In this document: positions 54,501 through 61,964 of the stretch, in pieces
How positions within the stretch are numbered: the first letter of the stretch is position 1
Layout: the number at the start of each line of letters is the position of its first letter
From: a virus
Length of the DNA stretch: 64,000 bases
Strand: one strand, 5' to 3'
Virus record (IMG/VR): IMGVR_UViG_3300027759_006101
Location: 294,270 to 358,269 of that record
The notes under the pieces: model-generated
Told to the model about the DNA's origin: nothing
Databases searched by the model: none
What the model saw: the letters and a program-made list of their open reading frames with translations, nothing else
Program-made: the position numbers and the translations under genes

Positions 54501-57500
54501 AGTGTTTTTATCAACCAATAAAATAGCATTTGGTAAAATATTGTCTGCAGGACTAACATTGACTACAACCTGTGTTGAATTACTATCACCAAAATCATCA
54601 GTAACAGTCAAAGTTACAGTATATGAACCTTCTGACGTAAATTGAAATGTTGGATTCTGTAAACTTGATACTTGCCCATTACTTACAACCCAAGCATAAG
54701 ATACTATATTTCCGTCTTCATCAAAAGAATTTTGTCCAGAGAATAATAAGGAACCTGGTGCCTTTACAATTAATGAAGTGTATGAAATTCTTGCAGTTGG
54801 TTTTCTATTATTTACTGTTAGTGTTTTTTGGCTAATGTTACTAGCACCAAAATTATCTATGACTTCAAGTGAAATTGTATATAAACCAGGCCTATTATAA
54901 ATATGACTTACATTAGGAGATGCATTATCTTGTCTTACAGTATCACCGAAATCCCAATTGTAACTTACTATAGTACCGTCAGAATCAAAAGATTTTGATC
55001 CATCAAAATTTGCTGATTCTTTAGAATTTATTGGATTAGGAGAAATTGTAAATATAGAATTAGGCAAAGAATTATTAACAATAATATCAAAAGTAGCAGT
55101 GTTGCTTAAGCCATTATTGTCAGTAACCGTAAGCTTTACTGTATATAATCCAGATTTTGTAAAAACATAACTTATTGTTTTTCTGTAATTTTGCAAGTTA
55201 AATTCTACGAAAGAATTATTTTCAAGTTCCCAAAGCCACTTTACAATAAATCCATCTGTATCTGTAGATGTATCAGTGAAATTTACTGCAAGCGGAGCAA
55301 AATTGTTATTATTATCAACAGTAAAAGAAGCTTGTGGAGGTTTGTTAGCTGGAGGAGCAAAAACTTCTATCTGTAAAGATTTCTGTGAAGATTTCTTATT
55401 TGTTCCATCAAAAAGTCCGTTATCTGTCACTGTCAAAGTTACATCATAAACTCCAGGCGAAACATACTGATGGGTTGGATTTTTGCTTAGGGATGATGTG
55501 GTTGAATAAATATCAGAACCATCTCCAAAATTCCATTCCCATTTAATAATATATCCATCAATATCTGAGGATTCTTCTGTGAACTTTACAATAATTGGTT
55601 CAAAACTTGTTTGGGTTGCATTAATAAGGTTTATTACTGGAGGTTGGTTGGTTATTTCAGATACAGTAATGGTCTTGACTTCAATATCTGTATTTCCGAA
55701 ACTATCTGTAACTTCAAGTGAAACTGTGTAACTACCAAATGTGGAGTAATTGAACACTGGGTTTTGAATATTAGAAGTCAATGACAAATTATTAGCATCA
55801 AATAACCACTTCCAATTTACTATTTGTCCTTCTGACGTATCAAGAAAATTAACAGTATATGTTTTATCAACTTGTGAATATGAAAAGTTTGCTATTGGAT
55901 TATTATTTCCTTGACCTGACACAGATACACTATAATTTATAGAATTAGTATCATTAGAACTATTAGTAACCGTAAGTTTAACATCGTATACACCTGGTAA
56001 ATCATAAAAATGTTCTGGATTTTGAGAGTATGAAGTTTGTCCATCACCAAAATCCCAAGCCCAAGACGTAACTATATTTGCTGGAGTAGATTTATCAGTG
56101 AACTTTACATTAAATACGGGACCAAAAGATGTTTGTTTCCAAGAAAAATCTGCTTTTGGTGTTAATGATACTACAATGTTAGGGCCTGTAAATAAATCAC
56201 TCTTTCTACTAAAATTATCTTCAACATAAAGTGTTGGTTTATAAGTACCAGAAATTGTGTAATCGTATATCAAGTCATCATTATTTGAAAAACTTGATAA
56301 CTGACCATTTCCTAAAAAATCCCAAACATAAGTAGCTATTACAGATCCATCTTTTACGGGAAAAGATTGGTTTGTGAAAAGGACACTAAGTGTTGCTGGT
56401 CCAGATGTAGGACTAGCGCTAAACTTTGCTGTGGGTTTTAAGTCAGTTACTTTTGGATAAACTGTAATTTTCAAAGTTGTTGGATTAGACTTTACTCCAT
56501 TACTGTTTGTAACTATCAATGTGACAGTAAATTCTTTATCAACATTTGTAGAGTTTACAAAAGTATGAGTTGGATTTGTTTCTATTGAACTAGTGCCATC
56601 ACCAAAGTCCCATTCATAAGTTAATTCACTTCCAGAAAAATCAAATGAATCATTAGAAAAAACTACAAATAAATCAGTAATTCCAGAAGTTGGATTTGCG
56701 GTAAATAAAGCTTGAGGTTTTATATTATTAGTGTCTGTTGTCACGTCAGCTGAAGAGACGCATTCTATTGGGTAATCAACATATGTACAAGCTATTCCAG
56801 TTATATTATCAAATGTGTTAGAATACGGGTTGAATTTAACAGCTCTTAGGTTACAATTACCAGTATCGTAAACAACAATTACATCACTAGAGTAATTCAT
56901 ATGTTTGCAGCTTATTATTGCAGGTTTATGTTTTGAAACTACACTTGAAAGTTCTGAGTTTGAATCATAGTAAGTAACCATACTTTCTCTTTGAATCAAA
57001 TTAACTGCGAAGTCAGAATTTACATTACCAGCTATCAAATGTAATTTTGGAATTACTGAAGTGCCAAAACTGCTCGAAGATACAGGGACTTCATAATAAA
57101 CTATTGAGCCACTACTAAAGAATACGTTTCTTTGAACATTTAAGCGATTATCGTAAACTGATGTCAACCCAAAAATATTACTTTCTTCCGATAAAGTTTG
57201 GCCAGAAATATCATCAAGATTTATTAATTCAAATTTATCAGAAAGCTCGTAATTAGAAATAAATTTACCATTGATTATTCGCAAATTTTCTTTTAGAACG
57301 TAAGAAACTAAATACTCCTGTGAGTTTATAATTGAAACAGTAGGGTGAACAGGAGCAGCTATGCCTTCGAGCATTAGTGTGTCTAGAAGTCTAAATTCAG
57401 ATATGTATGTTGGAGCTTTACCAGCTACTAGAATATTTTGGTCAGTAACTGGAGCAACAGTTCCGCTTGTATTAAGTGGAATTGTTCTAAAAATTACAGA

Positions 57501-60500
57501 ACCATCATCTGCATAGCCAATGTTAGCAAGTAATGGAGACTCATTTGATATAGCATAAGAATTAAATCTCATTTTATTGAAAGCTATAGAATTTGTAGAA
57601 AAATTTGCATCACTTTTTGATTCTCCAAATATGTGTGGGAACCAAGAAAACTTATTTCTCATATTAGTGTTTGAACTAATCAGAGAATTATAATTATTTG
57701 TGCTTTGAGATTTTAATAAACTTGTATGTTCTGTCAGTAAAAATGTATGGACATTTCTTGAATTTTTAATTAATTCTGACGAAAGTAAAAAGGGATATTC
57801 GCCTGGTAAAGAAACCCCATTCCCACTTTGAACATTAGGATACCCAACACAATAATTTTCATAAACTCCAGAGTAAAATGAGTCGGTCTGAATGATAGAT
57901 GTATATTTTATATCTTTTTCTTTAGTTGTTGGTACAGTGTAAGCAATCACAATAGAATTTTCAAAACCTGATTCACAAGCTGTTATATCAGTAGCTAATT
58001 CTTTTCCGCCCTTAAATGAAGCTCTTTCTCTTTTTGCTTGTGATAAGTTTCTAGTTGAACTCTTGAAAGATTCTGGATTTGCAAATTGTTTTGATTTCTC
58101 TAACTGAATAAAGTGATCAATTTTATTTTTACCAAATGGAGTTTCTGTTTGATAAAAGCCAAAATCATTAGATTCTGATGAACCTGCCGCTGCTCCAGTA
58201 GATGTTTCAATCAAATTAGCTTTTCTAATGTTATCGTCTGTACTCTTTTGCGGAGGTAAAATTAATCCATTAGCTAGTCCACGAGCTATAATTCCACCAC
58301 GTAAATGCAATACAGAAGTTTGCTGAGTGCCATCTGAATTTTTAAGCGAAGTGTTTCCGAAAAGATCAGGTAAACCTGGCGGAAAATTTCCATTTATTCT
58401 ATGAAATATTGTTTGCGCAAGAAGAGTCTTGAGTTCATTAAAGCTTATATCAATTGCTTTGACATATGAGGTACCACTACCGCTATTTTTTCCGCTTGGT
58501 AATGCTAAAATTCCACCGCCATAAACCCAAGTTGCGTAACCAGTGTCAGAATTTAAATATTCAGGATCTAAGTCTATTGTGTAAATCCTGTCTCCAGTAA
58601 TTGGATCTGTCGGATATGACTTTAATATTTTTTGAGCTAACCATCCAGGATGTCTTACTACTTTAGACGATGGATTATTAACGTTGAGCCACTGCGGGGC
58701 TACATATTCATCTATTTTGTTTATATCATCACAAAGTCCAGAAATTGATTTAGGAAATAACTGCCAATTGTTTAATCTTGAGGACTTTGTTAATTGCCAT
58801 TCAATATCTCCTTCTTCCTCGTCTCTGCTGTCAGTGTTCTGTTGCCAAAATCTTCTTGTGAAATATTGAGTTTCTGTAGGTATTTCAGTCGTATTTGCAT
58901 TTTCAGAAACTGTAAATTTTGTTTTAGATTCGAAAGTGTTATTATTTCCAGAGTAAACAAAATTAGAAAGAGAATTTATTCTTTGAAGCTTAACATTCTT
59001 AAGTTCTAATAAATCATTATCAACTTGAAGTTTAGTAATTCTACTCACTCCATAATAAGGTCCATTACTAGCTTCATCTTCTGGATAGTCATCAATTGCG
59101 TTAACTTCATTTTCTGATGGATCTTTTGAAAGTATATTTGTATTTAGTATTGTATTTTTTGGAAACGTAAATTCAACCAGCCTTGGATCCTTAACAGTTA
59201 TGATTGGAGCATTTGGGTTGAATACAGTTTCTATACCATTTATAGTTGGAGGTATGCCATCATAATTTGGTTCTGAATTTTTATCAAGCTTAGAATATTC
59301 AATATTCCCTCTATACTTATTTTCTTCTACCTTATCAATAGAAGAAAATTTTAAGACAATTGATGCAAATCTATCATCACTCCTTGAAAAAGTAAGTTTT
59401 ATTGAACTGCCTACTGGAAATTGTAAATTTGAGTTTGCATCATTTGGCACTTCTATTGAAAAATAAGAAGTTTCTTCTGCTTGTGAATTTACGTACTGAA
59501 TTATTTTGTATGTTTTTTTAATTTTTAACGTAGAATTTTCGATCTCCACTGAATCATAGGGATTGTTCAAGAATACAGCATTATGCTCAACTTTGATAAT
59601 TTGATTACCATCTACAAAAAGACCAGTTGTTTTTGATAAATTACCTGTAATGTCAGGAAAGCCTGGATTATAATCATAAATTTCAAATTCTTCGGGATAT
59701 TTGCCATCTTTGTCTTTGAGCAAAATACCATCAACAGTATTGTCTTTCGTTAAATCATTTTGAACTTTATAAAAATAAATCTCTTTGAAATAATCTGGAA
59801 TGATATTAATTCTTTTTCCTGTGTCGTCATATGTGTATCCATCAGCAGCAATAAATGGCTTAGCAAGTTTTATTTTTCCGTTAGCAATTCTGGGTCTTCC
59901 AAAAATGTAATTTGTTCCTACACCAGATTTTGGAAAAGCTGAAGTATTTACATCAAAATAATCTACATTTTTAGAAACGGGATCGGTAAGATAAATGACT
60001 CCTGAATCTTGAATTATTTTTTTAATTTCACCAGTAATCCAAATGTTAGATTCACTTCCATCAATAGGCCCAGTGAATAAAAAATTATCTTTCGGTTTGT
60101 TTTCAGCTGCCAATAAACCAAGAGGGCTTAAACTAACAGGTTTTGATGTTGTATATGCATTGAGTCTAGGATATGGTGAATCCTGATTATCAACATTGTC
60201 ATTTTTATTATCAGGATTGCACAAATCAACTATAATATTTTGAAATTTATTTGTACTTGATCTTATCTTCCAATACTTAGTATCTTCTGTCTGACTATTG
60301 TTTGATTTTGTAAAACCTTTTGACGTTTCCGTAATATTAATCAAACTGTTTTGCAAATCATTATTTAACGAACGAACTTCAAGGTTTAAATATCTATAAC
60401 CTGATAAATTTTGATCACCATAGTAATGAGGTTCACCCTGATCACCTACATAATTTCTCGTGTTTCCTTCACCAGGAATAATATATTCTTTATCCTGTTT

Positions 60501-61961
60501 TAAGGTCATTGCATTGAACTTCCATCCTCTTAAGGGAATAGGAATAGATGCACTCCCACTCGGCAGTTCATCTTCACCAATTGTAAGTTCTTGATTTAAA
60601 AAATTAATATTTTCACAACCATCAGCGCCACGAATATATTTATCAGGATAGTCCATATTATCTGTTGGACTTTCCAAATCATCAAAAATTTCATTAGAAT
60701 GAATACCATCAATCATTCCATAAATCCATCTTTGAGTATTATCAAATCTAAGGTTTTTTGAATCAGATTCGGCTTGAGGTAAATCTTGTATTGCATCTAA
60801 AAAACCAGAATATCTTTGATAATCTTGAGACGCACTAATGTTCCCGCTGTTAGTTTCAACAGTCAAGAATTGAGCTTGATTGTAAGTGATAGTTTTGTAT
60901 CTCTTTGGGATATAAATACTACCAAAACCAACTAAATAAGCTTTAAGTGGATTTGTGTGATTTTTGTTCCAATCATATACATTTGCATCAAATGTAACTG
61001 TCCTCGTTGGGTCCGTAATCAAATTTATTCTTGCTTCAGCTTTTCCTCTTATTTCCTTAACATACGTTGAGTTTGGATCTGTGTAACCTTTTATAGAAAA
61101 GTTTTCTGTATCTACTGTTACTAAAGAAGTTTTTGCTTGTGAATTTGATTTAAGATCAGGAGTAGTACCATAAATGCTTACATATCCACTATTACCTGAA
61201 TTAGCAGTATAGGCTGTGATTTTTTTTCCAGCACTATATGAAATTCTTCTGGCTAAAGTAAAGTTAAGTGTTTGAAATCTACTGAACTTATTGACTTTGC
61301 CTTTCGAATCAATTGCAGTAATTTCAATTCCAACTCTGCTTGAAGTATTAGGCTTGATCATTTCAAACCAATTTAATGTTGTGTATCTAGGAAACTGTCT
61401 GACAGTGTCTTTGTTTAAATCTTTAATTACAACAATTTCATCATCACCACAACCTGATGCTGAAGGTTTTGTTTTTATTTCAGATGGCAAAAATTCATCA
61501 ATTCCAACATATTCTTCAAGTGGTGTACCAAAATATACTGTGCCTTCAATAGAGCCTGAAAAAGATTTTAGAGTTTTTGTAGCTACATTTTTATCAAAAT
61601 CAACTAATTCCAAAACAAAACTATCAGAAATATTTACAGCATTTAGACCTTGGCTGATTCCAGCTATAAATTGAAAATTTAGCTTAATTTTGTATTTTTT
61701 GGAACTTTCTACATATTCGGGTTCCAAAAAAACTGTATCTCTTCCAAATGTATTTGATACTGTTAAGTTTGGTTCTCCTACCCTGCAAACAAAACTACAA
61801 TCAGTAGAACTAAAAACAACTTCAGCATTTGTAGGATACGACTTTACAAATATTGGAAATGAAAAATTCTTAATTGGATTGCCCAAAAGCACTTCATAGT
61901 TAAACTTGAATTTGCCAATAAAACTAGTTGTTCTTGATCTATTTGTTCGATAAATGGCCAT
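51522..61961 (-). CDS. Giant adhesin-like tail protein with 14 PKD domains and RCC1 repeats
   Basis: Encodes 3479 residues, the largest gene here. An N-terminal 1700-residue region is beta-rich with no recognised domain. From about residue 1744 to 3041 lie around 14 PKD-type Ig-like domains of about 90 residues, each with W-D-F-G-D-G or similar, a Y/F-x-x-P/S-G-x-Y-x-V-x-L-x-V-x-D/N core and N-x-P-P/N-Q-P-P linkers; several keep the W-D-F-G-D-G-T-S/Q-T-S-Y sequence. A poly-Pro linker (T-P-P-P-P-P-P-N) precedes the last PKD. The C-terminal 400 residues (about 3058-3458) have RCC1-type repeats (S-G-D-N-T-Y-G-Q-L-G, S-A-G-D-R-T-S, W-G-V-N-L-D-G-E-L-G, S-A-G-G-F-H-S). PKD arrays act as stalks; RCC1 propellers bind ligands. 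A long flexible host-binding fibre is inferred. Confidence 0.85.
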   Translation of the reverse strand: MAIYRTNRSRTTSFIGKFKFNYEVLLGNPIKNFSFPIFVKSYPTNAEVVFSSTDCSFVCRVGEPNLTVSNTFGRDTVFLEPEYVESSKKYKIKLNFQFIAGISQGLNAVNISDSFVLELVDFDKNVATKTLKSFSGSIEGTVYFGTPLEEYVGIDEFLPSEIKTKPSASGCGDDEIVVIKDLNKDTVRQFPRYTTLNWFEMIKPNTSSRVGIEITAIDSKGKVNKFSRFQTLNFTLARRISYSAGKKITAYTANSGNSGYVSIYGTTPDLKSNSQAKTSLVTVDTENFSIKGYTDPNSTYVKEIRGKAEARINLITDPTRTVTFDANVYDWNKNHTNPLKAYLVGFGSIYIPKRYKTITYNQAQFLTVETNSGNISASQDYQRYSGFLDAIQDLPQAESDSKNLRFDNTQRWIYGMIDGIHSNEIFDDLESPTDNMDYPDKYIRGADGCENINFLNQELTIGEDELPSGSASIPIPLRGWKFNAMTLKQDKEYIIPGEGNTRNYVGDQGEPHYYGDQNLSGYRYLNLEVRSLNNDLQNSLINITETSKGFTKSNNSQTEDTKYWKIRSSTNKFQNIIVDLCNPDNKNDNVDNQDSPYPRLNAYTTSKPVSLSPLGLLAAENKPKDNFLFTGPIDGSESNIWITGEIKKIIQDSGVIYLTDPVSKNVDYFDVNTSAFPKSGVGTNYIFGRPRIANGKIKLAKPFIAADGYTYDDTGKRINIIPDYFKEIYFYKVQNDLTKDNTVDGILLKDKDGKYPEEFEIYDYNPGFPDITGNLSKTTGLFVDGNQIIKVEHNAVFLNNPYDSVEIENSTLKIKKTYKIIQYVNSQAEETSYFSIEVPNDANSNLQFPVGSSIKLTFSRSDDRFASIVLKFSSIDKVEENKYRGNIEYSKLDKNSEPNYDGIPPTINGIETVFNPNAPIITVKDPRLVEFTFPKNTILNTNILSKDPSENEVNAIDDYPEDEASNGPYYGVSRITKLQVDNDLLELKNVKLQRINSLSNFVYSGNNNTFESKTKFTVSENANTTEIPTETQYFTRRFWQQNTDSRDEEEGDIEWQLTKSSRLNNWQLFPKSISGLCDDINKIDEYVAPQWLNVNNPSSKVVRHPGWLAQKILKSYPTDPITGDRIYTIDLDPEYLNSDTGYATWVYGGGILALPSGKNSGSGTSYVKAIDISFNELKTLLAQTIFHRINGNFPPGLPDLFGNTSLKNSDGTQQTSVLHLRGGIIARGLANGLILPPQKSTDDNIRKANLIETSTGAAAGSSESNDFGFYQTETPFGKNKIDHFIQLEKSKQFANPESFKSSTRNLSQAKRERASFKGGKELATDITACESGFENSIVIAYTVPTTKEKDIKYTSIIQTDSFYSGVYENYCVGYPNVQSGNGVSLPGEYPFLLSSELIKNSRNVHTFLLTEHTSLLKSQSTNNYNSLISSNTNMRNKFSWFPHIFGESKSDANFSTNSIAFNKMRFNSYAISNESPLLANIGYADDGSVIFRTIPLNTSGTVAPVTDQNILVAGKAPTYISEFRLLDTLMLEGIAAPVHPTVSIINSQEYLVSYVLKENLRIINGKFISNYELSDKFELINLDDISGQTLSEESNIFGLTSVYDNRLNVQRNVFFSSGSIVYYEVPVSSSSFGTSVIPKLHLIAGNVNSDFAVNLIQRESMVTYYDSNSELSSVVSKHKPAIISCKHMNYSSDVIVVYDTGNCNLRAVKFNPYSNTFDNITGIACTYVDYPIECVSSADVTTDTNNIKPQALFTANPTSGITDLFVVFSNDSFDFSGSELTYEWDFGDGTSSIETNPTHTFVNSTNVDKEFTVTLIVTNSNGVKSNPTTLKITVYPKVTDLKPTAKFSASPTSGPATLSVLFTNQSFPVKDGSVIATYVWDFLGNGQLSSFSNNDDLIYDYTISGTYKPTLYVEDNFSRKSDLFTGPNIVVSLTPKADFSWKQTSFGPVFNVKFTDKSTPANIVTSWAWDFGDGQTSYSQNPEHFYDLPGVYDVKLTVTNSSNDTNSINYSVSVSGQGNNNPIANFSYSQVDKTYTVNFLDTSEGQIVNWKWLFDANNLSLTSNIQNPVFNYSTFGSYTVSLEVTDSFGNTDIEVKTITVSEITNQPPVINLINATQTSFEPIIVKFTEESSDIDGYIIKWEWNFGDGSDIYSTTSSLSKNPTHQYVSPGVYDVTLTVTDNGLFDGTNKKSSQKSLQIEVFAPPANKPPQASFTVDNNNNFAPLAVNFTDTSTDTDGFIVKWLWELENNSFVEFNLQNYRKTISYVFTKSGLYTVKLTVTDNNGLSNTATFDIIVNNSLPNSIFTISPNPINSKESANFDGSKSFDSDGTIVSYNWDFGDTVRQDNASPNVSHIYNRPGLYTISLEVIDNFGASNISQKTLTVNNRKPTARISYTSLIVKAPGSLLFSGQNSFDEDGNIVSYAWVVSNGQVSSLQNPTFQFTSEGSYTVTLTVTDDFGDSNSTQVVVNVSPADNILPNAILLVDKNTGLVNDLFNFDVASSKDPDGFITFYEIDFGDGNTTSFVNPANISHIYKSVGIYNASLVVTDNRNGRSLPSNQQITIINQPPSANFSFNPTNPQTLQTINFIDSSTDPENDLVRWEWNFGDQNSFVTSDANKKSPQHQYAFGNKTYSVTLTVYDKFNLSNSITKNIFVSNRIPVAVISTNPTDVNKVITGFAPFTVIFDSLAFDLDGSISDYEWTISGLQITPITTKSFIYTFNTPRFVPYTVSHRVRDNDGFWSNTVTVAVKVNPPNQPPVARITANPVSNTSFAPLDVTFSGAGSYDPDNIGGPLAYYWDFGNGQTSFEQIAVTRYTQPGTYNVSLKVIDNQDGSSTETLSYIVRNNQPIAVLNTVPPGITQVEINTSVTFTSDGSNDSDINQFISGYKWLVDGINQNLNTPEISFIFTSTGNHTVTLSVFDNFGLESIPVNKTIFVVRTPPPPPPNKNPIAVISNEPELSGNIELKVGDTYTFDGLLSYDPEDLNNITFEWYLDGVLVRTASQLSYSFNTVGLFLVSLVVADTQNLKSSLLTNLGRRLNVPVNVSPVPKVDANKLFTTGQSINGAIASGAYEPNRYGYELVDDTKKYVIIESGLKHSFAVDDLGTLYGSGDNTYGQLGLPSNISKVNVLTKIPLNSKFKVVKVSAGDRTSAIIVEDTVLNKKVLLVCGDNNLGTFGQALPKSNIYGFKSILERNLSNSPLNFSNNDALLDVSTCQHITAFADNKKVWVAGKHNYSSTGFVNEIGFIGIDVRQNPDLFLTTPMMPFKIEIGFFDPTSPNDFIGYVTGIAFDPDNQIVWFAGKTNLRGWGYAYDISTYENRIGVLLADTDPYFNRAIYFYGFTNANEIPAFLISPGTAAENQNFLPGDPKAETFQKISVSNFGYLALSENYYWPWGVNLDGELGFASSYKDTLSENSKNGRFPGEISSVVDIANPTDISAGGFHSLLIASSAKPSTNTFTFVRTGGYPNPDVLTVYPTEQSAQ
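51590..52790 (-). repeat. RCC1-type propeller repeats at the C-terminus of the giant protein
   Basis: At least three clear blades with the RCC1 pattern V-x-x-G-x-x-H-S-F-A-V-D-x-x-G-T-L-Y-G-S-G-D-N-T-Y-G-Q-L-G and variants, including W-G-V-N-L-D-G-E-L-G and S-A-G-G-F-H-S-L-L. The number of blades seen is fewer than seven, so the rest may be divergent. Confidence 0.75.
52840..56730 (-). repeat. Array of about 14 PKD domains
   Basis: Consecutive units of about 90 codons whose core contains W-D/N/E-F-G-D-G or W-x-W-D-F-G near the middle and Y-x-V-x-L-x-V-x-D at the end. I counted 14 by eye; four or five are degenerate. The units are not near-identical at DNA level, so the array is old rather than freshly duplicated. 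Confidence 0.82.
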
Positions 61962-61964
61962 AGC

